NCBI GenBank assembly: GCA_902627325.1
Contig: CACOIM010000001.1
Coordinates: forward strand, 1 to 64,000
Reading direction: 5' to 3'
DNA length: 64,000 bases
Origin: an uncultured Prochlorococcus sp.
GTDB taxonomy: Bacteria; Cyanobacteriota; Cyanobacteriia; PCC-6307; Cyanobiaceae
The notes beneath the pieces were generated by a model. The model saw nothing but the letters and a program-made list of their open reading frames with translations. It did no database searches and was not told the origin of the DNA. Below, piece by piece: positions 1-9,297 of this stretch; within the stretch, counting starts at the first letter, position 1, and each line of letters begins with the position of its first letter. The translations under genes were made by a program, and so were the position numbers.

Positions 1-2
1 GA

Positions 3-524
3 AGAGAGGTTGCAGTTATCGGTGCCAATAAAGAAGCTATTGAAGAGGCAAATGTTTTAACAAAATTTGCTTCTACTGTTCATTGGATTACCTCAAGTGA
101 TCCAAAGCCCGATAATGAAGAGGCTATGGAACTTATGGAATTATCAAATGTAAAACATTGGAGTAGAACACGTTTACTTGAAATAGCTGGAGATGATATG
201 GGTGTTAATAATATTACTGTTAAAAATAAACAGGAAGAACAACCAATTAATCTTTCATTAGAAGGTGTGTTTGTTTATATGAGTGGATCAAAACCAATTA
301 CAGATTTTGTTGGAGATCAAATTGCGCTTAAAGAGGATGGAGGAGTTATTGTTGACGACTTTATGTCAACTAACTCTGATGGAGTATGGGCTATTGGAGA
401 TATAAGAAATACTCCCTTCAAACAAGCAGTTGTTGCTGCTTCTGATGGATGTATTGCGGCAATGTCAATTGATAGGTATTTAAATAGTAGAAAAAACATT
501 AGAGTTGATTGGATTCATTCTTGA
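3..524 (+). CDS. Thioredoxin reductase-like flavoprotein, C-terminal part (5' truncated by window edge)
   Basis: The reading frame is open from base 3, well before the ORF-track start at 126, so the gene enters from upstream. What is visible is the NAD(P)H-binding part and the C-terminal FAD-binding part of a thioredoxin-reductase-fold enzyme. The motif GVWAIGDIRN followed by a QAVVAASDG stretch is the family's FAD-binding signature. The redox CxxC would lie outside the window, so I cannot tell a true NADPH-thioredoxin reductase from the deeply rooted, non-NADPH forms known in marine cyanobacteria. The gene ends inside a rho-independent terminator. Confidence 0.85.
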   Translation, partial: REVAVIGANKEAIEEANVLTKFASTVHWITSSDPKPDNEEAMELMELSNVKHWSRTRLLEIAGDDMGVNNITVKNKQEEQPINLSLEGVFVYMSGSKPITDFVGDQIALKEDGGVIVDDFMSTNSDGVWAIGDIRNTPFKQAVVAASDGCIAAMSIDRYLNSRKNIRVDWIHS

Positions 525-538
525 ATGAATCTTTTTTG
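512..538 (+). terminator. Rho-independent terminator of the thioredoxin-reductase-like gene
   Basis: A perfect 9-bp stem (GATTCATTC / GAATGAATC) with a 2-nt loop is followed by six T residues. It overlaps the stop codon of the upstream gene and separates it from the convergent sbtB. Confidence 0.8.
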
Positions 539-541
539 TTC

Positions 542-823
542 TTATAATGGTGTCGCCTCAGATATATATGCCACTCCACCGTAATAGCTAAGTACAGATC
601 TAATTTCATCTCTCATTTTATTAATTACTTCTTGTTCGCAAAATACAATTACATGTGCATTTGCACCTAGTCCAGTGAATTCCATATCCTCAGTCACTAC
701 TCTTTCCGGACCTCTCCCTGTTGCATGCTTCATTACTGTATAACCAGGAACATCGGCATTCTCCAAAGTGTTTAGGATTGCTTGAAGTTCCCTTTCACTA
801 AAAATTAAATCTAATCTTTTCAT
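542..823 (-). CDS. sbtB: SbtB, PII-like regulator of bicarbonate transport
   Basis: This 93-aa PII-fold protein lies directly downstream of sbtA (3 bp gap) in the same orientation. SbtB proteins bind adenine nucleotides, including cAMP, and interact with SbtA at the membrane to tune HCO3- uptake. The start (KRLDLIFSERELQAIL) and the GYTVMKHATGRG segment leading into the T-loop are visible. It lacks the C-terminal CGPxGC redox loop found in many SbtB proteins and ends at SEATPL. The assignment rests on fold-level similarity plus the sbtA linkage. Confidence 0.85.
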   Translation of the reverse strand: MKRLDLIFSERELQAILNTLENADVPGYTVMKHATGRGPERVVTEDMEFTGLGANAHVIVFCEQEVINKMRDEIRSVLSYYGGVAYISEATPL

Positions 824-826
824 TTT

Positions 827-1828
827 TTAAAAGGTTGAAATTGGTATGAATTTATTTACTAAGCTCATATACAAGGGTATCCCCAAAACTATATTGAAAG
901 GAAAAGTAAGACCTAATGTAGTTGAGATGTAATAACTTGATCGTGCTTCAGGTACTGTCATTCTCATAGCTGCAGGAACAGCTAAATAAGATGCACTCGC
1001 ACATAAAACCACAAATAAGAAGGCATTTCCAGTCTCAAGAGATAAAGATTGTGCAACTAACACACCAATAATTGAATTAAATATGGGCATTAGAATTGCA
1101 AATCCTATTAAGAATGAACCTGCTTTCTTTAGGCTTGGTAATCTTTGGGCAGCAACCATTCCCATATCTAATAAGAAAAAACATTCAACTCCATAGAATA
1201 TTGAGTGAGTAAAGGGATACATTTTCTCAACCGCAGATGGATTACTTAAAGAAGTTAAAAATCCAATTATTAGGCTCGTAATCAATAAATATACTGATCC
1301 ATTTAAGAATGATTCATGTAGGATTGAAGATAAATGTAATTTTCTAGATCCTGGACGATTTTTTGGTCCAGCAAATCTAACTAATAAAAGCCCAACTAAA
1401 ATAGCTGGGGATTCCATTAATGCTAAAGCACCAACCATAAATCCATCTGAACCAATGTTTTGGCTAGCTAAGAAACTTTCTGCTGTAATAAAAGTAACCG
1501 CACTTATGGATCCGTAGGATGCAGCAATAGCAGCAGAATTGAAGACATTAAATTTTAGTCTAAGAATTATAAATCCTAAGAGTGGTATTAATAATGACAT
1601 TAAAATTGCTGCACTTAAGGTCAATAAAACTTGGTTGTTAAGGATGCCACTTTCTTGTATACCGATCCCCCCTTTAAATCCAATAGCTAGTAGTAAATAA
1701 AGAGAGAATAATTTAGGTAGTGGAGCAGGTATTTCTAAATCAGATTTGCAAAATACTGCAATAACTCCAATGAAAAAGAAAAGTACAGTTGGTGCAAAAA
1801 TATTTTGAAGTAACAAGCTTAAATCCAT
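827..1828 (-). CDS. sbtA: SbtA, sodium-dependent bicarbonate transporter
   Basis: A 333-aa protein made of about ten hydrophobic segments, matching the SbtA (DUF897) family in length and in features such as GFKGGIGIQ near residue 50 and a hydrophilic mid-loop around residues 155-170. SbtA is a high-affinity Na+/HCO3- symporter of the plasma membrane. It sits between a SulP transporter (4 bp upstream) and sbtB (3 bp downstream), so the three are probably co-transcribed as a carbon-uptake operon. Confidence 0.9.
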   Translation of the reverse strand: MDLSLLLQNIFAPTVLFFFIGVIAVFCKSDLEIPAPLPKLFSLYLLLAIGFKGGIGIQESGILNNQVLLTLSAAILMSLLIPLLGFIILRLKFNVFNSAAIAASYGSISAVTFITAESFLASQNIGSDGFMVGALALMESPAILVGLLLVRFAGPKNRPGSRKLHLSSILHESFLNGSVYLLITSLIIGFLTSLSNPSAVEKMYPFTHSIFYGVECFFLLDMGMVAAQRLPSLKKAGSFLIGFAILMPIFNSIIGVLVAQSLSLETGNAFLFVVLCASASYLAVPAAMRMTVPEARSSYYISTTLGLTFPFNIVLGIPLYMSLVNKFIPISTF

Positions 1829-1832
1829 TGAT

Positions 1833-3491
1833 TTATTTCTTTAGTTCATTAATTGCGACTTGCAAAGCTTCTTTTCTAGTAGTAATAATTCCTTCAACTC
1901 CGAATTTTGATAATCTTTCTTTAACTTTTTCATTGGCTCCTGCTACGAATGCTTTTCTTGAATTATTCTTAGCTTCTTGCATCATATCTTCAATGGCAAG
2001 AGTTGCGGTTACTCCTAGTCTTGGAACATCAGTTATGTCTAATATAAGAATCTTATAATTTCTTACAAGGCTCATCCTATCAGAGATGCCTTTAGCAGCT
2101 CCAAAACTTAAAGGCCCTTTTAGCCTGAATAACATTACTTCACCGGAGCATTTATCAAGTAAATCTTTTTCTTCAGCAGGTAATAAATTTTTAGCTTGGA
2201 TATTCTCTTTATCTAATGGATTATCAGCATCCATACCTTCAAGTTGAGTCTCCGTAATAGAGTCAATAGTAAGCATGTTTGCTATGAATACTCCAACAAG
2301 AACAGCCCATATTAAATCCCAAAAAACAGTCATTAAAAGGACACCGTACATTACTGCAGCAGTTTTAAGGGAGAGTTTATGAGCTCTTCTTAAAAACCCC
2401 CAGTCAATAATATCTAAGCCAACTTTAATAAGTATTCCCGCTAATAAAGCTGTGGGTATCTTTTCAGCTAATGGACCAGCACCAACAAGAACAATTAATA
2501 AAACTAAAGAATGAACCATGCCAGATATAGGTGTTTGACCTCCGGATTTAACATTAATCACAGTCCTCATAGTGGCTCCAGCTCCAGGTAGTCCTGAGAA
2601 AAGTCCAGCAACCGCATTACCTATTCCTTGTCCAATGAGTTCACGATCTGAATTATGTTTGGTTTGTGAGATATTGTCAGCTACTAATGATGTAAGTAAG
2701 GAGTCAATAGCTCCTAATACTGCTAACACTAATCCTGCTTTAAAAATAATAGGCAGATATTTAGTAAAACTTGGTAGGCTTAAAGATGGCACACCTTTTG
2801 GTATTTCACCAATCCTATCTAAGGCACTATCACCAAAAATTACTATAGATAAAGGGGTAACTATTAATAATGCCAATAGGGGAGAGGGAACCCATTCACT
2901 AATTTTTCTTGGAGTTAGGAAGACTATTCCTAATGTCATAATGGCGACTCCTATTGCTGCACCATTGGGTTCAAAATTAGAAAATACTGTCCTGAGAGAT
3001 TCAATTACCCCTCCACGAGTACCTATCCCTAATAACGGCCCGATTTGTAGAGCAATAATAATTACTCCGATACCCGACATAAAGCCTGAGACAACCGAGT
3101 ATGGAACAAGAGTTATATACTTACCAAGTTTTAAAATGCCAAATAGGATTTGAAATAATCCGCCAATGACAACTGCTGCCATTACTAAAGGCAAAATTTG
3201 ACCAGCGGAGAGATCTCTAGGAACTCCTACAGCTGCTAAACCAGCCACTACTCCAGCGACTGTTACGCTCATTGGTCCAGTAGGGCCACTTACTTGAGCC
3301 GGAGTCCCCCCGAAAAGTGCAGCTAAAAATCCTACGACAACTGCGCCGTATAACCCATAGATTGCACCACCAGGACCCAGTGCTGCATTGCCAAATGCTA
3401 AAGCAAGAGGCAAGGCTACAACTGCAGCCGTAATGCCTCCAAGAACATCTCCACGTATATTTCTGAGATGAAATCCGTTGATTAAGCTCAA
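1833..3491 (-). CDS. SulP-family transporter, BicA-like bicarbonate transporter
   Basis: A 552-aa SulP/SLC26 protein. An N-terminal membrane domain of many helices (residues about 10-420; GGITAAVVALPLALAFG is the SulP signature) is followed by a C-terminal STAS domain (about 440-550, containing ILILDITDVPRLG). SulP proteins carry sulfate or bicarbonate. The adjoining sbtA and sbtB make the low-affinity bicarbonate transporter BicA the likely identity, but substrate cannot be read from sequence alone. It is the first gene of the operon, with about 250 bp of AT-rich control region to the divergent hemB. Confidence 0.85.
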   Translation of the reverse strand: MSLINGFHLRNIRGDVLGGITAAVVALPLALAFGNAALGPGGAIYGLYGAVVVGFLAALFGGTPAQVSGPTGPMSVTVAGVVAGLAAVGVPRDLSAGQILPLVMAAVVIGGLFQILFGILKLGKYITLVPYSVVSGFMSGIGVIIIALQIGPLLGIGTRGGVIESLRTVFSNFEPNGAAIGVAIMTLGIVFLTPRKISEWVPSPLLALLIVTPLSIVIFGDSALDRIGEIPKGVPSLSLPSFTKYLPIIFKAGLVLAVLGAIDSLLTSLVADNISQTKHNSDRELIGQGIGNAVAGLFSGLPGAGATMRTVINVKSGGQTPISGMVHSLVLLIVLVGAGPLAEKIPTALLAGILIKVGLDIIDWGFLRRAHKLSLKTAAVMYGVLLMTVFWDLIWAVLVGVFIANMLTIDSITETQLEGMDADNPLDKENIQAKNLLPAEEKDLLDKCSGEVMLFRLKGPLSFGAAKGISDRMSLVRNYKILILDITDVPRLGVTATLAIEDMMQEAKNNSRKAFVAGANEKVKERLSKFGVEGIITTRKEALQVAINELKK

Positions 3492-3630
3492 AGAAATTCT
3501 CCTTAAAATAAAGAATATTAATTTAAAATTTTATCTTGTTATGAACACAATTTGTTAAAACATTCAATTAGTGCAAAAAAAATCAATAAATGTTTTCTTT
3601 AATTTTAAAGAAATTTGATTAATTTTATTC

Positions 3631-3693
3631 AAAAAAGCTTTTGTTTATCTAATTAGTTATGTAACCTAAAATCTAATTATTAAAAGCTTTTTT
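3631..3693. repeat. Pair of AAAAGCTTTT palindromes between bicA-like gene and hemB
   Basis: Two copies of the self-complementary AAAAGCTTTT core occur at 3631-3642 (AAAAAAGCTTTT) and 3682-3693 (AAAAGCTTTTTT). Between them, ATCTAATTA is repeated directly (3648-3656 and 3671-3679). They lie in the shared upstream region of the carbon-uptake operon and hemB and could be regulatory, but in such AT-rich DNA the significance is uncertain. Confidence 0.4.
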
Positions 3694-3745
3694 ATTTAAG
3701 AGTTATTTAAGTAAAATAGATTATCTAAAATTGCAAAATATCCCA

Positions 3746-4747
3746 ATGAATTCTTTTATTAGGCCAAGACGTTTAAGAAGAACGGAAGCTATTAGGCAAA
3801 TGGTGCAAGAGACAAAAATTCAACCTGAAGATTTTATTTATCCTCTATTCGTTCATAACAAAGACTACAAAGAAGAGATTTCGGCAATGCCTGGAATTTA
3901 TAGATGGGATATTTCCGGTTTAATAAAGGAGGTTTTTCGTGCTTGGGAGTTAGGTATTAAATGTATTGTTTTATTTCCTAAAGTAGATGACTCTTTAAAA
4001 ACTGAAGATGGAGCAGAATGTTTTAATGAAGCCGGAATAATTCCAACAGTAATTAGAAAAATAAAACAGGAAATACCTGAAATGGCAATAATGACTGATG
4101 TCGCACTAGATCCATATTCATGTGACGGGCATGATGGATTAGTTGACCAAGAGGGTAACATTCTGAATGATGAGACTATAGAAATACTTACAAAACAAGC
4201 TTTAACTCAAGCTAGTGCAGGTGCAGATTTTATTGGACCAAGTGACATGATGGACGGAAGAGTTGGAGCTATAAGACAGTCACTTGATAAAAATGGTTTT
4301 AAAGAAGTAGGCATTATTAGTTATACGGCTAAATATTCTTCTGCTTATTACGGTCCTTTTAGAACCGCTCTAGATTCAGCTCCAAGATTAAATTCTAATA
4401 AAAAGATTCCTACTAATAAATCCAGTTATCAAATGGATCCCGCAAATACTAAGGAAGCTTTTATAGAGTCTGCTCTTGATCAATATGAAGGTGCAGATAT
4501 ATTGATGGTTAAACCTGGATTATCTTATTTAGATATAATTTATAGGCTAAATAATTTTTCTAACAAACCAATAGCAGCTTACAATGTCAGTGGAGAGTAC
4601 TCAATGATTAAAGCTGCTTCACTAAAAGGTTGGATAGATGAAAAAGATGTTGTACTTGAAACTTTACTTAGTTTTAAGAGAGCAGGAGCTAAATTAATAC
4701 TTACTTATCATGCTTGTGATGCTGCTACTTGGCTTAAAAAGACTTAA
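3746..4747 (+). CDS. hemB: Delta-aminolevulinic acid dehydratase (porphobilinogen synthase)
   Basis: HemB condenses two 5-aminolevulinate molecules to porphobilinogen, a common step of chlorophyll, heme and cobalamin synthesis. The N-terminal RPRRLRRT, the metal-site region DPYSCDGHDG, and the two active-site lysine segments ISYTAKYSSAYYGPF and MVKPGLSYLD are all present. The metal site is aspartate-rich rather than the triple-cysteine zinc type, fitting the Mg-dependent cyanobacterial enzymes. I chose the ATG at 3746 (333 aa) over the track's TTG at 3731 because it fits the usual length and N-terminus. Confidence 0.95.
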   Translation: MNSFIRPRRLRRTEAIRQMVQETKIQPEDFIYPLFVHNKDYKEEISAMPGIYRWDISGLIKEVFRAWELGIKCIVLFPKVDDSLKTEDGAECFNEAGIIPTVIRKIKQEIPEMAIMTDVALDPYSCDGHDGLVDQEGNILNDETIEILTKQALTQASAGADFIGPSDMMDGRVGAIRQSLDKNGFKEVGIISYTAKYSSAYYGPFRTALDSAPRLNSNKKIPTNKSSYQMDPANTKEAFIESALDQYEGADILMVKPGLSYLDIIYRLNNFSNKPIAAYNVSGEYSMIKAASLKGWIDEKDVVLETLLSFKRAGAKLILTYHACDAATWLKKT

Positions 4748-4802
4748 AAACTCATTAAATTAAAATTTATTGTTTATTCTTATATTAATAATTTAAAAAA
4801 TT

Positions 4803-5195
4803 TTGAAATTAGAAAACTCAAAAGGTGTTGAAAGAATAGGCCACACAGCTTTGCGGGTGAAAGATCTTGACAGATCGAAATCCTTTTATATGAACTTGGG
4901 AATGAATTTGATATGGGATGATAAGGATTGGTGCTATCTAGAAGCAGGAAGAGGAAAAGATGGATTAGCTTTGCTTGGCCCAACTTATAAGGCTGCAGGT
5001 CCTCACTTAGCTTTTCATTTTGAAGATAAAAAAGAAATAGAAAAAATCCATTATGATTTGAAGAATTCTGGTTTAAAAGTGGGCGCTATTCATGATCACA
5101 GAGACGGAACGGCTTCTTTTTATATGCAAGATACTGAGGGTAATTGGCTAGAAATGCTTTATGTGCCTGATGGTGGAATTAAATCAAATATTTGA
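4803..5195 (+). CDS. Glyoxalase/VOC-family protein, probable lactoylglutathione lyase
   Basis: A 130-aa vicinal-oxygen-chelate protein with the two beta-alpha-beta-beta-beta modules of glyoxalase I. The four metal-ligand positions appear occupied: His in GHTALRV, Glu in WCYLEAG, His in GPHLAFHF and Glu in NWLEMLY. Glyoxalase I converts the methylglyoxal-glutathione hemithioacetal to lactoylglutathione. The start is TTG. It is followed after 8 bp by mutS2 on the same strand. Confidence 0.85.
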   Translation: MKLENSKGVERIGHTALRVKDLDRSKSFYMNLGMNLIWDDKDWCYLEAGRGKDGLALLGPTYKAAGPHLAFHFEDKKEIEKIHYDLKNSGLKVGAIHDHRDGTASFYMQDTEGNWLEMLYVPDGGIKSNI

Positions 5196-5203
5196 AAAAA
5201 TAA

Positions 5204-7618
5204 ATGATTGAAGAAAATAATGTAAAAAAAGATTCTTTAGTTGGCAATCTGACAAATGAATCTTTAGAACTTTTGGAATGGCCATTATTAAAAAAGCAAC
5301 TTTCTTCTTTTGCTTCTACTCCAATGGGTAAAAAATCAATAATTGATTTTGAAATCCCATCAAGATTAGAGGATACTCAATATTTGTTAGATCAAACAAA
5401 GGAGATTTATTCATTAGAGAATGAATATGATCAAAACATTCATTTTGAAGGTGTATTTGATATTAAAAAAAATACCGAGACTTGTTTTAAAGGAGGAGTA
5501 ATTAGTTCTGTTGAACTTTTAGAAATTGCTGATACTATTGCCGCTGCAAGAAAGTTAAAGAAAACTATCATAAATTTTGAATTAAGACCACAGTTATCTT
5601 CCCTTTTGGAGAAATTAGTCGATCATATTGAATTAGAAAAAATCCTAAAAAATGGTATTGAAAATAATGGAAGAATATCTGACAGAGCCTGCCCAAAACT
5701 TTCTGATTTGAGAAAGCAATTAATTTCAATCAAAAATGAGAGGCGTCTAATATTAGATAAAATAATCTATAAAAATAGTAACTATATACAGGATGCAATA
5801 ATAAGTGAGAGAGTTGGGAGACCTGTATTAGCAATAAAAGTAAATTTTATTAATAAATTCAAGGGAATTATTCATGACTCATCTTCCTCAGGGAATACAA
5901 TTTACATTGAGCCAGATGCAGTCGTTGCAAAAGGAAACAAAATTGCATCATGTAAAGCAAACATTGCGAGTGAAGAATTTAAGTTATTAAAGTCCTGGGC
6001 TAATCTTATTTCAGAAAATAAAGATACTCTTTTTTTACTGTCTGATATCTTATTAAGTATTGAAAAGGCTCACATTCGAGCACGATATTCAAGATGGATT
6101 AAAGGTCGTCCTCCTAAATTTGTAAATGATTTAAATATTCAAATTACAGGTTTTACTCATCCTTTACTTTTGTGGGAAAACAAAAATAATTATTCTCATA
6201 AGATAACTCCCATAGATTTTTATATTAAAAAAAATACCAAAGTTGTATCTATCACTGGCCCAAATACTGGAGGCAAAACTGCTGCACTAAAAGGAATTGG
6301 GATAGCTACATTAATGGCTAAGTCAGGATTATTTATTCCGGCAAACGATCAACCAGTGATACCATTTTATGCAAATATCTATGCTGATATTGGAGATGAT
6401 CAATCATTGCAAGAAAATCTTTCTACTTTTAGCGGACATATTTTGAGAATTAAAAAAATTTTTGATGCTTTATCGATTAAACAGGGATTATCTATTGTTT
6501 TGCTAGATGAAATTGGTTCTGGTACAGATCCTGAAGAGGGGACTGCCTTAGCTATTTCCCTTCTTGAGGAGTTTGCAAACAAATCTGACTTAACTGTAGC
6601 TACAACGCATTATGGTGAAATTAAAGCGCTTAAATATAAAGATTCTCGGTTTGAAAATGTTTCTGTCAGTTTTGATGAAGAATCTTTAAAACCGACATAT
6701 ACATTAAATTGGGGGATCCCAGGTAGAAGTAATGCATTAACAATTGCGAGTAAATTTGGAATCAACCAGAAAATTATTGATCAAGCTTCTAACTACTTAA
6801 TCCCAAAGGAAACAGACAATATAAATAAAATCATTAAAGGGCTAGAAGAACAAAGAACAAAACAGCAAAGAGCCTCTGAAGAAGCTGCGGCCCTTATCGC
6901 TAGGACTGAAATTCTTTATGAAGAATTAAATAATAATTATAAATATCAAAAGTCTCACGCTAAAGAGATACTGGCTAGAGAAAAAGAAAAATTAACTAAA
7001 TCAATTAAAAAAGCGAAGTTAGAAGTTGTAACACTAATTGAAAAATTAAGAAATAAAAATGCTACTGGTGAAGACTCTAGAAGAATTGGCAACAGGTTAA
7101 AAGAAATTGAGAAACAATTTATTAGTGATAATGGACAAAAAATTGAGAATTTATCATGGAGACCTAAAATTGGAGATTTTGTAAAAATAAAATCTCTTAA
7201 TAGCCGTGGCAGAATAATTTCATCCGACGAAAAAACTCAAACATTTACAGTCAATTGTGGATCTTTTAATAGTGTTTTGTCTGTTTCTGAACTGCAAGGC
7301 ATTAATGGAGAACAATCAAATATAAAAACAACGAAGTTTCAAATTAATTCTTCAAAAGATGATTATACATTTGCTAAAGTAAGAACTACAAAAAATACTA
7401 TTGATGTTAGGGGGTTAAGAGTCCATGAAGCAGAAATTTTAGTTGAAGAAAAAATTAGAAAATTTCATGGTCCACTATGGATTATTCACGGTATTGGTAC
7501 AGGTAAATTAAAAAGAGGTATAAAAGATTGGCTCTCAGAATTAGATTATATTGATAAGCTAGAGGATGCAGCGCCTTCAGAAGGTGGTTCTGGCTGTACA
7601 GTCGCTTGGATCAAATAG
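5204..7618 (+). CDS. mutS2: MutS2 (MutS family ATPase with Smr nuclease domain)
   Basis: An 804-aa protein with the MutS2 layout: core/lever region (about 1-330), ABC-type ATPase with Walker A GPNTGGKT and Walker B LLDEIGSGTDPEEG, a charged coiled coil (about 545-650), and a C-terminal Smr domain (about 725-804) carrying DVRGLR and the HGIGTGKL-type motif. MutS2 is not a mismatch-repair protein; family members suppress recombination or act in rescue of collided ribosomes. It probably shares a transcript with the upstream glyoxalase gene and possibly with obg 42 bp downstream. Confidence 0.95.
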   Translation: MIEENNVKKDSLVGNLTNESLELLEWPLLKKQLSSFASTPMGKKSIIDFEIPSRLEDTQYLLDQTKEIYSLENEYDQNIHFEGVFDIKKNTETCFKGGVISSVELLEIADTIAAARKLKKTIINFELRPQLSSLLEKLVDHIELEKILKNGIENNGRISDRACPKLSDLRKQLISIKNERRLILDKIIYKNSNYIQDAIISERVGRPVLAIKVNFINKFKGIIHDSSSSGNTIYIEPDAVVAKGNKIASCKANIASEEFKLLKSWANLISENKDTLFLLSDILLSIEKAHIRARYSRWIKGRPPKFVNDLNIQITGFTHPLLLWENKNNYSHKITPIDFYIKKNTKVVSITGPNTGGKTAALKGIGIATLMAKSGLFIPANDQPVIPFYANIYADIGDDQSLQENLSTFSGHILRIKKIFDALSIKQGLSIVLLDEIGSGTDPEEGTALAISLLEEFANKSDLTVATTHYGEIKALKYKDSRFENVSVSFDEESLKPTYTLNWGIPGRSNALTIASKFGINQKIIDQASNYLIPKETDNINKIIKGLEEQRTKQQRASEEAAALIARTEILYEELNNNYKYQKSHAKEILAREKEKLTKSIKKAKLEVVTLIEKLRNKNATGEDSRRIGNRLKEIEKQFISDNGQKIENLSWRPKIGDFVKIKSLNSRGRIISSDEKTQTFTVNCGSFNSVLSVSELQGINGEQSNIKTTKFQINSSKDDYTFAKVRTTKNTIDVRGLRVHEAEILVEEKIRKFHGPLWIIHGIGTGKLKRGIKDWLSELDYIDKLEDAAPSEGGSGCTVAWIK

Positions 7619-7660
7619 AATTCATTTATTAAATCTATCAATTTTCATCCTAAAACCAAC

Positions 7661-8644
7661 GTGCATTTTATTGATCAAGCAGAAGTTATTCTTAAAGCGG
7701 GTAAAGGTGGAGATGGCATAGTTTCTTTTAGAAGAGAAAAGTTTGTTCCTGCAGGTGGACCTTCAGGAGGTAATGGAGGGAAAGGAGGATCAATTATATT
7801 TATAGCTGACAATAATCTGCAAACTTTGCTTGATTTCAAGTTTAATAGGGAGATCAGAGCAAAAGATGGAATCAAAGGTGGTCCTAACAAAAGAACAGGT
7901 GCTCGTGGAGAGGATAGGATTTTAAAAGTGCCATGTGGCACAGAGATTAGAGATTCAAAGACCGGAATAATTTTAGGGGATTTAGTTGATAATAATGAAC
8001 AAGTTATAATAGCTTACGGCGGTAGAGGGGGATTAGGAAATTCTCATTTTCTAAGTAATTCCAATAGAGCTCCTGAATTTTGTATTGATGGAAGAGAAGG
8101 CGAGATTTGGCATGTAAAACTGGAATTAAAATTAATTGCTCAAGTTGGAATTATTGGATTACCCAATGCTGGAAAAAGTACATTAATAACTTCGCTATCA
8201 TCAGCCCGCCCAAAGATTGCGGACTATCCTTTCACTACCCTAATCCCAAATCTTGGTGTGGTAAGAAAACCTGATGGTAATGGTTGTTTATTTGCTGATA
8301 TACCAGGATTAATATCAGGAGCTGCTGAAGGTATTGGTTTAGGGCATGATTTTCTAAGACATATTGAAAGGACAAAAATTTTGATACATTTAATTGATGT
8401 ATTTGCAGATGATCCAATAAACGATTTTTTAATTATTGATGATGAACTAAAAAAATATGGCAATGGGTTGATTGATAAGTATCGAATTGTTGTTTTTAAT
8501 AAAATGGAATTAGTTGAAGCAGAATATTTGAAATCGATAACTAAAAAGTTAGAAAATTTATCCAAAAAGAAAGTTTTAGTTATTTCTTCATCATTGCGAA
8601 AAGGGTTGACCCAGCTTTTGTCTGAGGTTTGGGAAAAAGTTTAA
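7661..8644 (+). CDS. obg: Obg/CgtA ribosome-assembly GTPase
   Basis: The 327-aa protein has the glycine-rich Obg fold (residues 1-158, e.g. [12 protein letters not shown]) and a GTPase domain with G1 [10 protein letters not shown]3 DIPG and G4 NKMEL. Obg binds 50S precursors and links ribosome assembly to stress signalling. It starts with GTG and ends directly after the G domain, so the C-terminal OCT domain of many bacterial Obg proteins is absent. It is the last large gene of a plus-strand run beginning at hemB. Confidence 0.95.
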   Translation: MHFIDQAEVILKAGKGGDGIVSFRREKFVPAGGPSGGNGGKGGSIIFIADNNLQTLLDFKFNREIRAKDGIKGGPNKRTGARGEDRILKVPCGTEIRDSKTGIILGDLVDNNEQVIIAYGGRGGLGNSHFLSNSNRAPEFCIDGREGEIWHVKLELKLIAQVGIIGLPNAGKSTLITSLSSARPKIADYPFTTLIPNLGVVRKPDGNGCLFADIPGLISGAAEGIGLGHDFLRHIERTKILIHLIDVFADDPINDFLIIDDELKKYGNGLIDKYRIVVFNKMELVEAEYLKSITKKLENLSKKKVLVISSSLRKGLTQLLSEVWEKV

Positions 8645-8731
8645 GATTGCAAATCAAAAGATTTGTAAAATTAAATACTTGATTTTGGTTATAAATTTGG
8701 TCATTAATAAGATATTGAGCTAACACAATTT

Positions 8732-8914
8732 ATGAACTTTTATAGTTGCTTTGATAAATCAGGAAAAGTGATTGCAAGATGCCAAACGATTCAAGATATT
8801 GAGGTTTTAAAAAAAATGGGCAGACCAATAGTAGAAGTCAAAGAAATGAAAAATGAAGAATCAGTGGTTTGCACTTTAACAGGTAGTCCATCAGACTACA
8901 ATATGGATTACTAA
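8732..8914 (+). CDS. Small conserved-type hypothetical protein (60 aa)
   Basis: I do not recognise a named family. The 60-aa product has three cysteines (SCFDK, ARCQT and VVCTL), a helix-like middle (TIQDIEVLKKMG) and an acidic tail, and no signal or membrane segment. It starts with ATG and ends immediately before a strong terminator, which supports its being a real gene. It stands alone between obg and the convergent cp12. Confidence 0.65.
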   Translation: MNFYSCFDKSGKVIARCQTIQDIEVLKKMGRPIVEVKEMKNEESVVCTLTGSPSDYNMDY

Positions 8915-8916
8915 AA

Positions 8917-8951
8917 AAAAATGGGCTCTAAACCCATTCTTTTTTTTTATT
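8917..8951. terminator. Bidirectional terminator between the 60-aa gene and cp12
   Basis: The stem AATGGG / CCCATT with the loop CTCTAAA is flanked by an A-tract on the left and a T-tract on the right, so it can end transcription from both converging genes. Confidence 0.85.
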
Positions 8952-8965
8952 TGAGCGATTATTTA

Positions 8966-9184
8966 TCAGTCGTCATAGACTAAACATTCTGGCTCATCTG
9001 GGTTTGCTTCGCAGAATAGCTCGAGTGCATTAGGGTCATGTTTGTCATCTGGATGATGGTCCTTATATTCTTCTAATTCCTTAAGTTCTTCAGTAAGATG
9101 TCTTACTTTTGGAAGGTTACCTGCTGCTTTGGCAGATTCAATTTCTGATTGATCTTTTTTGATGTGCTCGTCGATGGATTTCAT
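8966..9184 (-). CDS. cp12: CP12, Calvin-cycle regulatory protein (short form)
   Basis: CP12 assembles GAPDH and phosphoribulokinase into an inactive complex in the dark. The diagnostic C-terminus CEANPDEPECLVYDD, with its redox-active cysteine pair that engages GAPDH, is intact. The N-terminal cysteine pair of canonical CP12 is absent; that half is a charged helix. I place the start at the internal ATG (9184; 72 aa) rather than the track's 9217 because AGGAAG lies 7 nt before it. The terminator at 8917-8951 follows. Confidence 0.9.
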   Translation of the reverse strand: MKSIDEHIKKDQSEIESAKAAGNLPKVRHLTEELKELEEYKDHHPDDKHDPNALELFCEANPDEPECLVYDD

Positions 9185-9297
9185 TTTCTGACTTCCTGAA
9201 TGAGTAATTAAATACACAATAGTGAATTAATTCATAAAATGCATCCCATATAAGTTGAAATAATGATTAATCAGTAATTAAATAAAAAATTCGAAAA

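Noticed and set aside
2572-3153. 193-aa plus-strand ORF opposite the SulP gene
   Set aside because: It lies wholly within a well-supported gene on the other strand, has proline/isoleucine-rich shadow composition and no family likeness.
7675-7941. 88-aa minus-strand ORF opposite the glycine-rich part of obg
   Set aside because: Proline-rich translation is simply the complement of Obg glycine codons.
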